From Trogon surrucura (taxonomy: Eukaryota > Chordata > Aves > Trogoniformes > Trogonidae): DNA of 64,000 nucleotides. The notes below the pieces were generated by a model. The model searched no databases. It was not told where the DNA came from and saw nothing but the letters and a program-made list of their open reading frames with translations. Location of the stretch: positions 1,642,276 through 1,706,275 of the forward strand of contig JAJGST010000022.1 in assembly GCA_020746105.1 (NCBI GenBank). The letters are read 5' to 3'. Shown here in pieces: positions 22,273 through 34,677 of the stretch; within the stretch, counting starts at the first letter, position 1; every line of letters starts with the position of its first letter. The position numbers and the translations under genes are program-made.

Positions 22273-22585
22273 ATAGAATCATAAACTCATAGAATTGTCA
22301 GGGTTGGAAGGGACCTAAAGATCATTTAGTTCCAACCCCTCTGCCATGGACAGGGACATCCCCCACTAGACCAGGTTACTCAGAGTCTCATCCAGCCTGG
22401 CCTTAAAAACTTCCAGGGATGGGGCTTCCACCACCTCTCTGGGCAACCTGTGCCAGTGTCTCACCACCCTCATGGTGAAGAACTTCTTCCTAACGCCCAA
22501 TCTGAACCGATCCATCTCTAGCTTCAGTCCACTCCCCCTAGTCCTATCATTATCCAACATCCTAAAAAGCCCCTCACCAGCTTTC
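22273..22585 (-). mobile_element. CR1 LINE 3' end, diverged subfamily
   Basis: Minus-strand 3' fragment of about 310 bases. The tail is near 22275-22295 and the ORF2 end includes [27 protein letters not shown]. It differs from the neighbouring young CR1 that begins at 22586. Confidence 0.87.
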
Positions 22586-24737
22586 ATAGAATCATAGAAT
22601 CATAGAATGTTAGGGATTGGAAGGGACCTCGAAAGATCATCGAGTCCAATCCCCCTGCCAGAGCAGGAATGCCTAAATTATGCTACACAGGAACGTGTCC
22701 AGGCAGGTCTTGAATGTCTCCAGAGAAGGAGACTCCACAACCTCTCTGGGCAGCCTGTTCCAGGGCTCCGTCACCCTCACTGAGAAGAAGTTTCTTCTCG
22801 AGTTTAAGCGGAACCTCTTATGTTCCAGTTTCAGCCCATTACCCCTTGTCCTATCAGTGGTTGTCACCGGGAAGAGCCTGGCTCCATCCTTGTAACACTC
22901 ACCCTTGATATATTTGTAAACATTAATGAGGTCACCCCTCAGCCTCCTCTTCTCCAAACTAAAGAGCCCCAGCTCCTTCAGTCTTTTCTCATAAGGGAGA
23001 TGCTCCACTCCCTTAATCATCCTAGTTGCCCTGTGCTGGACTCTCTCCAGCAGTTCCCTGTCTTTCTTGAACTGAGGGGCCCAGAACTGGACACAGTATT
23101 CCAGATGGGGTCTCACCAGGGCAGAGTAGAGGGGAAGGAGAACCTCTCTCGACCTACTAACCAACCCCCTTCTAATACACCCCAGGATGCCATCGGCCTT
23201 CCTGGCCACAAGGGCACACTGCTGGCTCATGGTCATCCTGCTGTCCACCAAGACTCCCAGGTCCCTTTGCCCTACACTACTCTCTAATAAGTCATTCCCC
23301 AACTTATACTGGAACCTGGGGTTGTTCCTACTGTTTTGGTTTGGCCTGGCCAGATTTCAGCGGCGGGGGGGGAGCTGCAGGGTGGCTTCTGTAAGAAACT
23401 GCTAGAAGCTCCCCAAGATTGATAGAACCAATGCCAGTCGGCTACAAAGAGGGACCCACCGCTGGCCAAGGCTGAGCCTATCAGTAAGGTGATAGCAGAG
23501 GAACGCCTCTGTGAAAAACATATTTAAGAACGGGAAAACGAACTGCGCCATAACAGCTGGCACAGAGATGGAGGAGTGAGAATCTGTGCAGACACCAAGG
23601 TCAGTGAAGAAGGAGGAGGGGGGAGGATGAGCTCCAGGCGCCGGAGCAGAAGGAGTCCCCCGGGTCCGTGGTGAAGACCATGGTGAAGAAGGTTGTCCCC
23701 CTGCAGCCCATGGGCGAGGTGCAGAAGTCTACCGTGAGGATCACCGCATAGATGTCCACCGAGGATTCCACGCCGTGTGGGTGGATGTCTGAAAGGGGAC
23801 TGTAGCCCGTGGGAGGCCCGCATCAGAGCAAGTCGCTGCCGGAACCTGTAGCCCGTGGAAGAGAGGAATGCCCACGCTGGAGCAGGTTGGCCGGTGGGAC
23901 TTTTGGGACGTTGTGGGTGGCTCACGCTGGAGCAGTTTCCCCTGAAGGACTGCGCCTCAGACTCACGAGGGGTGGGCTGCCCCTCGTGAGGTGTCTCGCG
24001 TTGGGCAGTTTGTGATGAATTGCCCTTCGTGGGACGACTCACACGGAGAAGAGAGCGTGAAGCTCGTCTCCCGTGAGAGGGACCCCACAATGGCCCTGGG
24101 GAAGAGTGAAGAGTCCTCCCCCGGAGTGAAGAAGTGGTGGAACCAACGTCGGGTGAACTGACCGCAGCCCCCATTCCCTGTCCCCCTGCGCCGCTCAGGG
24201 GGAGGAGGTGGAGAAACCGGGATTGATGTTAAGCCCGGGAAGAAGGGAGGGATGGGGGGAAGGTGTTCTGTTTAAGATTTGTTTGCTCTTTCTTACTTCT
24301 CACTACTCCTCTCTGATTAGTTCTTAATAAATGTACCTAATTTCCCCAAAACTGAGTCTGTTTTGCCCGGGACGGTAAATGAGGGTGATCTCCCTGTCCT
24401 TATCTCAAACCCTGAGCCCTTGGAAATATTTTCTCCCCCTGTTCAGCAGTGAAGGGGGGGGTGAGTGAGCGTCTGTGTGGGTACCTGGCGGCTGGCCAGG
24501 GTCAACCCACGACACCTACCCAGATGCAAGACCCTACATTTACCCTTGTTGTATTTCATTAAATTTTTCCCCGCCCAACCCTCCAGCCTGTCCAGGTCTC
24601 GCTGGATGGCAGCACAGCCTTCTGGTGTGTCAGCCCCTCCTCCCAGCTTGGTGTCATCAGCAAACTTGCTGATAGTACTCTCTAGTCCCTCATCCAAGTC
24701 ATCGATGAATATATTGAATAATACTGGTCCCAGTACT
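22586..24737 (-). mobile_element. CR1 LINE, RT C-terminus to 3' end, split by solo LTR
   Basis: Minus-strand CR1. The 3' tail and ORF2 end occupy 22586-23331 (209-codon open frame at 22673-23302). The element resumes at 24515 with the [16 protein letters not shown] block and FADDTKLGG at 24443-24697, ending abruptly near 24737 where another CR1 begins. The solo LTR between the two parts is bounded by CCTAC duplications. The ORF2 frame is intact over long stretches, so this copy is young. Confidence 0.9.
23332..24514 (+). mobile_element. Solo LTR, main family copy 3, nested in CR1
   Basis: An 1183-base LTR, TGTTTTGG to CCCACGACA, with perfect 5-base duplication CCTAC (23327-23331 and 24515-24519). 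Removing it joins the CR1 ORF2 sequence without loss. AATAAA lies near 24327. The antisense open frame is 216 codons here (23524-24174) because of a frame change near its 3' end. Confidence 0.95.
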
Positions 24738-25545
24738 TGTAGGCCCCCTTGAGATACTGGAAGGCCACAATAAGGTCTCCTTGGAGCCTTCTTTTCTGCA
24801 GACTGAACAACCCCAACTCTCTCAGTCTGTCTTCATAGAAGAGGTACTCCAGCCCTCTGATCATCCTCGTGGCCCTTCTCTGGACATGCTTCAGCACGTC
24901 CAGATCTTTCTTGTACTGTGGACTCCGGAACTGGACGCAGTACTCCAGGTGGGGTCTCACGAGAGTGGAGTAGAGGGGGAGAATCACCTCCATCGACCTG
25001 CTGGCCACGCACCTCTTGATGCAGCCCAGGACACGATTGGCTTTCCGGGCTGCAAGTGCCACTGACGGCTCATGTTGAGCTTCTCATCCACCAGTACCCC
25101 CAAGTTCTTTTCTTCAGGGCTGCTCTCAAACCAGTCCCTGCCCAGCCTATATTGGTGCTTGGGATTGCCCCGACCCAGATGGAGGACCTTGCACTTGGTC
25201 TTGTTGAACTTCATGAGGCAGGCATGGGCCCACCTCTCCAGCCTGTCGAGGTCCCTCTGGATGGCATCCCTACCCTCTGGTGTGTCAGTTGCCCCACACA
25301 ACTTGGTGTCGTTGGCAAACTTGCTGAGGATGCACTCAATGCTACTATCCATGTCGCTGACGAAGATGTTAGACAAGACTGGTCCCAGTACTGATCCTTG
25401 AGAGACTCCACTTGTCACTGGTTTCCACTTGGACATGGACCCATTGACAGTCACTCTTTGGGTGCAGCCGTCAAGCCAGTTCTTTATCCACTGAATTGTC
25501 CATCCATCAAACCCATATTTTATCAGCTTGGACAGAATGAAGACC
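24738..25545 (-). mobile_element. CR1 LINE, RT part, different subfamily
   Basis: Minus-strand CR1 piece with ORF2 blocks [25 protein letters not shown] and, in the frame 24984-25454, [10 protein letters not shown] and [12 protein letters not shown]. The catalytic FADD box therefore reads FAND, losing an essential aspartate. The 3' UTR is missing; at both ends it meets other CR1 copies. The abutting orientation change at 25545 suggests a rearrangement. Confidence 0.83.
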
Positions 25546-26270
25546 CCGTAATAGAAAGAGAATTGGTTAGTGACCTGCTACACCACTTAGACACATACAA
25601 GTCTAGGGGGCTGGACAGTCAGCTGAACATGAGCCAGCAGTGTGCCCAGGTGGCCAAGAAGGCCAATGACATCCTGGCCTGTATTAGGAATAGCGTTGTC
25701 AGCAGGAGTAGGGAGGTGATCACGTATTTGGCTTTGGTGAGACTCCACCTCAAGTACTGCATCCACTTTTGGGGCCCTCACTACAAGAGGGACATCGAGG
25801 TGCTGGAGAGGATACAGAGATGGGCTACAAAGCTGGTAAGGGACTTAGAACACAAGTCATATGAGGAAAGGCTGAGAGATCTGAGGCTGTTTAGCCTAGA
25901 GAAGAGGAGACTGAGGGGAGACCTCATCACCCTCTACAACTACCTGAAGGGAGGTTGTAGAGAGGCAGGTGTTGGTCTATTCTCCCTAGTGGAGAGTGAT
26001 AGGACGAGGGGAAATGGATTTAAATTGCACCAGGGAAGGTTCAAGTTGGGTATTAGGAAGAATTTTTTTTTTTCTGAAAGGATTGTCAGGCATTGGAACA
26101 GCTTGCCCAGGGAGGTGGTTGAGTCACCATCCCTTGAAGTATTTAAGAGACGGGTAGATGTTGTGCTGAGGGACATGGTTTAGTGGTGTTGATAGGGCTA
26201 GGACAAAGGTTGGACTGGATGATCTTGAAGGTGTCTTCCAACTAGAACTCTTCTATGATTCTATGAACAT
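25546..26270 (+). mobile_element. CR1 LINE, ORF2 C-terminus and 3' end
   Basis: Plus-strand CR1 fragment. After a short ORF2 linker-like part (about 25546-25610) it jumps to [15 protein letters not shown], so an internal piece is missing. The frame is then open to 26183 with [22 protein letters not shown] and [13 protein letters not shown]. The 3' UTR ends TTCTATGATTCTATGAA near 26266. Confidence 0.88.
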
Positions 26271-26329
26271 GTGATGTATGATGAAAGGGGGTGTACATGT
26301 TAAGGGGGAATGTGTAATAGACAGATCAG

Positions 26330-27106
26330 GAAGTCTCACTGTATGAGATTCAACAAGGCCAAGTGCAAGTTTCTGCACTTCGGTCACAGCCACCCTATGC
26401 AAACTTGTAGGTTTGGGAATGAGTGGCTGGAAAGTTCCTGGCAGAAAAGGACCTGGGGGTGTTGGTTGACAGCTGCCTGAATATGAACCAGCAACTAAGA
26501 AAATCAAGAGCATCCTGGCCTGTATCAGAAACAGTGTGGTCAGCAGGACTAAGGAAGTGATTTTCCTTTGTACTCGGCATTGGTAAGGCCATGCCTCGAA
26601 TACTGTGTTCAGATTTGGGCCCCTCACTACAAGAAAGACATTGAGGTGCTGGCGCCTGTCCAAAGAAGAGCAATAATGGAGGTCTTAGAGATCAAATCTT
26701 ATGAAGAGTGGCTGAGGAAACTGGGGTTGTTTAGCCTAGAGAAAAGAAGACTTGCGGGAGACCTTATCTGTCTCTCTACAATTACCTGAAAGGAGGTTGT
26801 GTCGAGGTCAGTGTCTGTCTCTTCTCCCAAGTAACAAGTGATACGATGAGAGGAAACAGCCTCAAGTAGCACCAGGGAAGGTTTAGACTGTGTATTAGGA
26901 AACGTGTCTTCACCAAAAGGATTATCAAACATTGGAACAGGCTGCTCAGGGAAGTGGTTGAGTCACCATCCCTGGATGCATTTAAAGATGTACCAGTCCG
27001 GCATTTGTGGAAATGGTTTAGTGGTGGAATTTGCAGTGTTAGATTTATAGTTGGACTTGATAATCTCAAAGGTCTTTTCCAACTTAAATGATTCTATGAT
27101 TCTTTA
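26330..27106 (+). mobile_element. CR1 LINE, ORF2 C-terminus and 3' end, older
   Basis: Plus-strand CR1 remnant from the CKFLHFGHS-like block, through [23 protein letters not shown] (26568 onward) and [12 protein letters not shown], to a 3' tail GATTCTATGATTCTTT near 27105. Several frameshifts and small deletions are present, more than in the neighbours. Confidence 0.85.
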
Positions 27107-29001
<1,895 letters not shown>

Positions 29002-29198
29002 TGACTCTAGACTTAGAAGGTGGACAGCCTGGAGTTTCACTGCCCATACAGCTATTATTTCCTGGGATAGATTGTAATGGTGTATATAATATGGTATATA
29101 TAATAGTGCAAGCTTTAGATCTAGTAAATGTATTGTGCTTCTTTGCTTCTGACACGTGGAATAAAGACTCTATAACCCAGAAGATTATAAAGTAGGTA

Positions 29199-29612
29199 TG
29201 TTATGATCAGTGCTGGGTGCACGGGGGACTGTTTTCCTCCAAAAACATGCACACCTGAACCACGCAGCTACCTTGGTTATATGCAGTGAAAGTTACATAT
29301 TCATTAGACACCTATACATATTCATGAGCTATCCCGAAAAGGCACTCAGTTCTGGTGGTCAGCAGCTCCTCCTCTTGATGCTTGAGCAGTGCCTCCGGGT
29401 GGTCTTGGGCAGAGGTCTTCAGGGATGAAGGCCGTATGTCTTCCTCACGATGAACTTTTTACCTTTGTCCCCAAACTAGTTGTTCTCAGCAGTTTTTCGC
29501 AAGAAGTTTTGTTATCAAATTACACAAGGGGCTTCGTCACCAGATATTCCTTGCTAGTTGCCCCTATCACTAGTGTCCTTGTTAATTTGTCTTTGTTTTA
29601 TGTTCTTTTACA
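29199..29612 (-). mobile_element. Probable ERV LTR
   Basis: About 414 bases, + strand TGTTATGATC to CTTTTACA, in minus orientation. In viral sense it has CATGAATATGTAT and CGTGCACCCAGCAC blocks shared with the insertion in the Tc1 element at 20803. Flanks TAGGTA and AGGGTA agree at four of six bases, so the duplication is only suggestive. It lies 220 bases after the exon B donor. Confidence 0.55.
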
Positions 29613-29949
29613 AGGGTACTGAACAGCCTCATCCTCCTTCTTCTGAGGCCTCTGATTGATTGCGTCCTAATGAGCCTGAGAGGTTGCTTCTCACTAGATG
29701 CTTTTTTCCCCTATCACTTCCTTCATAAAATTATGCTATATTCTCATGTATTTTTGACTCAAAATGGGTGCTGGTTTATGATCTGGTCTCTTACCGTATC
29801 CATTAGCAGCTATTCTACACAGATTCAGATGCTTACAGGAAAATACTTTCAAAGTTCATCAAGTACTATTAGGAATCTCATCTAGAGCTTTTATCTGGAC
29901 ATGGTCTTATAAAATGGTACAGCTACATCTAACAGCTCTTTATGAATGA

Positions 29950-30096
29950 CAGGCAAGGAAGCAGAGGGGATTGCCCCTTACATGCCTGACCTAGTCGAGA
30001 GGTGGCGTCCCTGCCCACAACAGGGAGATTGGATTAAAATGATCTCTAAGGTCCTTTCCAGCCCATGATGGTGATGATGATGATGTTGATGATGAC

Positions 30097-30135
<39 letters not shown>

Positions 30136-30545
30136 GGAGTAGCTCAAGCATATAGAGCTCTTCCATGGAGTGGATGACAAGCTGTTTGAGAGCTTGTGTG
30201 TCAGGAACAGAGGAGTGATATCATGACGTGAGCTTGTTACAGACCACCTGATCTGTGTGAAGAAGGGGACAAGACCTTTAAGCAACCTGAGGAAGTTTTC
30301 AGATTATAGACCCTTGTTTTTATGTAAGACGTGAAACTCCCTGACATCTGCAACAATGGAGCAGAAGCAGTCCAGGAGGCTTCTGGAAGGTGTTGCGGGG
30401 GGTGAACGATGATGAAAACTGCTTAATACAGGTGCTGGATGGGCCATATGGGGGGATGCACAGCTGGATCTGCTGCTCATGAACAAGGAAGAATTAATTG
30501 AGGATGTGGCAGCCTTGACTTGAGTGGAGCTCAAGATCCTGAGGG
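29950..30545 (+). mobile_element. CR1 LINE pieces around a GAT microsatellite
   Basis: A CR1 3' end (about 29950-30064; TAGTCGAGAGGTGGCGTCCC then ATCTCTAAGGTCCTTTCCAG) passes directly into a GAT repeat at 30065-30134. It is followed by ORF2 endonuclease sequence in + orientation (30140-30545), with a GDF-like region and an LLMNKEELIEDVA-like block. The two pieces need not be one insertion. Confidence 0.65.
30065..30134 (+). repeat. (GAT)n microsatellite
   Basis: About 70 bases of GAT units with a few interruptions (GTTGAT, GACGAT). It sits where the CR1 3' tail (ATTCTATGAT repeats) is expected, so it probably grew from that tail. The antisense polyhistidine frame is a by-product of the repeat. 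Confidence 0.9.
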
Positions 30546-30554
30546 GAGTGAGGA

Positions 30555-31605
30555 AGGCAAGAAGCAGAGCACAGATCTTTCATTTCCAACCACTATGCCT
30601 GCAGCTTTTTCTTTACCTATTAAACTCTATTTATCTCAACCTGTGAGTTTTCACACTTTTACCCTTGTGATTCTCTTCCCCATACCGCTGGGGGTAGGGG
30701 AGTGAGAGAGCAACTGTTTGGTGTTTAGCTACCTACTGAGGTTAAACCATAACAGATCTTTTTTTGGTGCCCAACATGAGCCTTAAAGGGTTTGAGATAA
30801 CAGCAAATTTGACCAGAGTGTACTGGAGGGAACTTATAATTATTATATCTGTTAACAGTTGCTGATTGTGGTGTTGACTTATCTGTCTTTGACACTGGTT
30901 TATCTGATCCATGTCATGCTCCCTTTTTTTTTGCTGTACATTAAATTTGAGAGCTTGTTAAAGGCTGGTTTTGACTTCTGCAATTTTCTGTGCTGTGTAG
31001 CACTTCGTGGTGCTTTGCCAGGAAGAATTATCATAAGATCACTGGTCTTGAGTCTAATCTGATATTTGGGTCCTGCACTGATGCCTTCCCTGTACTTCAG
31101 GAACCATTTCATGGAGACAATTAACAATTACACTTTTTCCCTTTTATCATCTGAGAGGCAGAAGGAGGGAGAATGAGAAGAGGCAGCCTGTTCTGCAGCA
31201 GAGCAGTCACAAGAACAGGAGAGGGAGGAGACTGAAAGCATAAATGAGTCAGAAACCACTCTATCCCTGAGTGAGCTGCGAGATATTCAAAAAGCTTTCA
31301 GCCATCAACCAGGCAAGCAAATTGTCAGATGATTGCTCCATTGATGGGATATTGGGACCAATAGTCAGGAATTAAAGGGTAAGGAAACTTGGCAGCTGGG
31401 ACCCCTTTCTAGGGATAAGGCCACTGAGAAAGGGATTGAAAAAGGGGCAATAGTCCTCAGCCTCTGGAGGCATCTCCTTTTGACTGTGAAGGAAAGGTAT
31501 CCCTTCAAGGAAATTACAGAGGCAAGTGGACCACCACTGAGGGATGTATCCAGTGTCTGAGGGAATTAGCCATTGTGGAGGTGATCAACTACTCTTTTTT
31601 TCCTT
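30555..31605 (+). mobile_element. ERVL remnant: LTR end, primer-binding site, gag
   Basis: Plus-strand ERVL piece. An LTR 3' part ends AACCATAACA at 30754; after a spacer comes TGGTGCCCAACATGAG (from about 30765), a primer-binding-site-like sequence matching the arrangement at 4219-4245. Leader sequence follows, then gag (about 31150-31600) with a glutamate-rich part, SELRDIQKAF and a QGKWTT-like block, with many stops. It meets minus-strand RT sequence of the same kind of virus at about 31605. Confidence 0.7.
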
Positions 31606-31890
31606 TCTAAAGCACTTTTTCTGCTTTGTTGCCTCACACAATAATTTCATCAACGTATTGTAGATGTTCAGGAGCATCACCCTGTTCCAGTGCAATTTAG
31701 ATTAATCCACAACAAATGGTAGGACTGTGTTTCCACTTCTGGGGCAATTGATTGCAGTATTGGATGCCTCTCCAAGTAAAAGCAAACTGTGACCTGCACT
31801 CTGCTACCAAAGGAATTAAAAAAACCCACATTGGCAATGTCAACTGTAGCGTACCACTTGGCTGCCTTTGACATCCATTTAATTTTGCAG
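31606..31890 (-). pseudogene. ERVL reverse transcriptase fragment
   Basis: Minus-strand RT piece. The antisense of TCATCAACGTATTGTAG (about 31648-31664) gives YVDE, where YIDD is expected, so a catalytic aspartate is lost. KAAKWYATVDIAN lies at about 31840-31870. It parallels 13.08-13.35 kb. The gag piece next to it has the opposite orientation, so the two were joined by inversion or separate insertion. A minisatellite begins at its right end. Confidence 0.75.
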
Positions 31891-33054
31891 TTCCATCATG
31901 TCATTCCCCCTCCTTTCTTTCTCTCCCTCCCTCTCCCTGTGCTTGAATCTTTGTCTCTCTTCCTCTGGATCTGTGTGCATGCTTCTCTGTCTCTCTGTGT
32001 GTGCCTCTCTTCCTCCTTGTCTATGTGCAGTGACTTCTCTGTATCTAAGTATATGCAGGTGTCTGTCTCTCTTCTGCTACATCTGTGCACATACATGCCT
32101 CTGTTTCTCTCTGTGTCTTTCTCTACGTCTGAACATGCACATGTCTCTCTATATCTGTGTGCATGCACTTCTGTCTCTATTCCTCTGCATGTGTGCATAC
32201 CTCCCTATTTCTCTCTGTGTGTTCCAGTGTGTATGTGTATGCATGTCTTTCTCTCCCCTCCTTTGCATGTGTATGCATCTCTGCGAACATGCATCTCTGC
32301 ATCTGAATAGGCACACATCTCTCCACATCTTTGTGCATGCACACCTGTCTATTTTCCTCTGCATCTGTGTGCAGGTCTGTTTCTCTCTGCATCTATGCAC
32401 ACCCATCTATGTGCACGCATGTCTGTCACAGTCTCTCTCTTCCTCTGTAACTGTGTGTGCTCATCTTTCTGTCTCTCTGTCTGTCTGTCTCCGTCTGCAT
32501 CTGTGTATGCCTGGGATTCTCTATCTCTATTCCTCTGCATTTGTCTATGCACGCACGTCTGTCTTGGTCTCTCTGTCTCTGTCTGTGCATGTGCCTGTCT
32601 CTGTCTCTCTTTTTCTGCATCTGTGTGTGCTCCCACCTGTGTCTGTGTGCACACATGCATGTCTGCATCTCTATTCTTCTGCCTGTGCACGTCCTCACCT
32701 TTATTTCTCTTCCTCTGTGTATGTGTGCATGCCCCTCCATGTTTGTGTGCATGCATCTCTGTATCTTTTCCTCTGCATGTGTGCATCTCTGTCTCCTTCT
32801 CTGCCTGTCTCTGTCTCTCTCTGTTTCTGTGCAAACTCACATCTTTTCCTCAGCATCTGTGTGTGCCCCCCCATTTGAATGAGCACATCTCTTCACATCT
32901 GTGTGCATGAGCATCTGTCTGTCTCTATTCCTCTGCATACGCACTTCCCTGTTTTTCTTTGTCTGTGTACTCCAATCCGTGTATGTGTGCACACATCTCT
33001 CTCTCTCCTCCTCTGTCTCTCACATTTCTTTTCCTCTATGTCTACGCATGTCTC

Positions 33055-33455
33055 TGTAGAGGAATTTCTTGTGGAGCAGAGGCGCGGTATTACTTTAAAA
33101 ACGTGGACAACCCAGCTTAGGCCTAAACAAAGGCTCTGTCCTTGAAGCTGCCTTGGAACACGGGGAGGAGGAGGTTTTATCTGTTTTGTGAGAGCTTTGC
33201 GAGATGCTTGGCTGGAGGTGCTGGGCCCGGGGGGAGAAGGGGGGGCGAGAGCCGCTTGCCTAGTGGAATGGCACTACCTAATAAAACGCTGGCGCGTGTA
33301 AACCTGTAACTGACCAACTCTGTTAAGGGGCAGGCGCGGGGACACTGCTGAACTGTATATATTGAGCTGTCCGGAGCAATAAAGGGAGGACGATCTGTAG
33401 CCATATTGGTGTGATGATCGTTAACTTGGCCGGCTCTCCGAAGGGACCCTCTTCA
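33055..33455 (+). mobile_element. ERVK-type solo LTR in the minisatellite
   Basis: A 401-base LTR, TGTAGAGG to CCTCTTCA, with a perfect 6-base duplication TGTCTC (33049-33054 and 33456-33461), as in ERVK-class elements. TATATATT (about 33356) and AATAAAGG (about 33381) lie in the expected order. The same family, opposite orientation, is at 48239-48614. The target is the repeat unit itself, so the duplication could partly reflect the repeat, but the LTR ends support the borders. Confidence 0.9.
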
Positions 33456-33587
33456 TGTCTCTCTCTCTTTTTTTGCATCTGTGCATGTTCATGCCTCAGT
33501 GTCTCCCCCTGCCTGTGTGTGCCTGCGACTGTCTCCCTTCTGTGTTTGTCTGCACAAGTATCTGTCGCTCTTCCTCTGCATCTGTGT

Positions 33588-34192
33588 ATAGAATCATAGA
33601 ATCGGATCATCTGGAAGAGACCTAGAAGATCATTGAGTCCAGCCTTTGTCCCAGCCCTATCAACCTACTAAACGATTCCTCCCAACGCAACATCTACCCT
33701 TCTCTTAAACACCTCCAGGGACGGTGCCTCCCTGGGCAGCCTGTTCCAATGGCTGACAATCCTTTCAGTATAGAAATTCTTCCCAATATCCAACTTGAAC
33801 CTCCCCGGGCGCAATTTAAATCCATTTCCCCTTGTCCTATCACTCTCCACTAGGGAGAACAGATCAACCTCCTTTCAGATAGTTGTAGAGAGGGATGAGG
33901 TCTCCCCTCAATCTCCTCTTCTCCAGGCTAAACAGCCCCAGATCCCTCAGCCGTTCCTCACAAGACTTGTGTTCTAAGCCCTTTACCAGCTTGGCAGCCG
34001 CCTCTGTACCCTCTCCAGCTCCTCAATGTCCCTCTTGTAGTGAGGGGCCCAAAACTGGATGCAGTACTCAAGGTGGGGCCTCACCAAAGCTGAGTACAGG
34101 GGAACGATCACCTCTCTGCTCCTGCTGGCAACACCATTCCTAATACAGGCCAGGATGCCGTTTGCCTTCTTGGCCACCTGGGCACACTGCTG
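33588..34192 (-). mobile_element. CR1 LINE, ORF2 C-terminus and 3' end, in minisatellite
   Basis: Minus-strand CR1 with a short tail near 33590. The ORF2 end includes [20 protein letters not shown] and a shortened [13 protein letters not shown] (two to three residues fewer than most copies). The 5' truncation is at the [14 protein letters not shown] block, next to minisatellite sequence. Almost the same sequence, with the same shortening, occurs at 53955-54785 on the other strand. Confidence 0.9.
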
Positions 34193-34677
34193 ATGTGAGC
34201 ATCTTTGTCTCTGCTCCTGTGTGTGCATCTCTGACTCTCTTTGTCTATGTCTCTGTGTGTGCATCTCTGTCTCTGTGCTTGTATGCACACACATCTATCT
34301 CTCCTTGCATAAGCACATGCATCTCTGTATCTCTCTTCTTCTGTATGCCTGTGTCTCACTCTACATCTCTGTTCACACATGCCTGTCTCTCCTCCTTTGT
34401 CTGTACATGCGTCTCTGTGCACATGCACGTATCCTCCTGTTTGAATGCCTATCTCTATTTTTCTGTGTCTGTGTGCACATGCCTCTTTCTAGCTCTGCAT
34501 CTGAATGTGTACATGTATCTCTGCATCTGTCTCTTCCTCAGCAACTGCAACTGCATCTGTCTCCCTTCTCTGCATCTATCTGTGCGTCCATCTCTGTGTG
34601 CATGCACCTGTCTCTTTTTCTCTCTCTTTTTATTCCTCTGCATCTTTGCTCAAGCCTCTCTTTCTTCATTTACATTT

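Larger units (their letters stand above)
31890..34677 (+). repeat. Degenerate CT/TG-rich minisatellite, about 2.2 kb net
   Basis: Diffuse tandem array of units built from TCTCTGTCTCT, CTTCCTCTGCATC and TGTGTGCATGCAC, each about 35-55 bases and varied. It runs 31890-33054, 33456-33587 and 34193-34677, interrupted by an ERVK-type LTR and a CR1. The + strand is pyrimidine-rich with alternating purine-pyrimidine stretches, so it could adopt unusual DNA structures. Long open frames on both strands (for example 326 codons from 31898) are low-complexity by-products, not genes. Confidence 0.9.

Noticed and set aside
22820-23287. Repeated + strand frames starting [13 protein letters not shown], also at 37050
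   Set aside because: These are antisense shadows of CR1 ORF2, repeated only because CR1 is repeated.
29978-30166. Frame with long polyhistidine run
   Set aside because: It is the antisense reading of the GAT microsatellite.
31898-32878. A 326-codon + strand frame and several 100-170 codon frames on both strands
   Set aside because: They lie in the CT/TG minisatellite, are low-complexity in every frame, and lack any domain.
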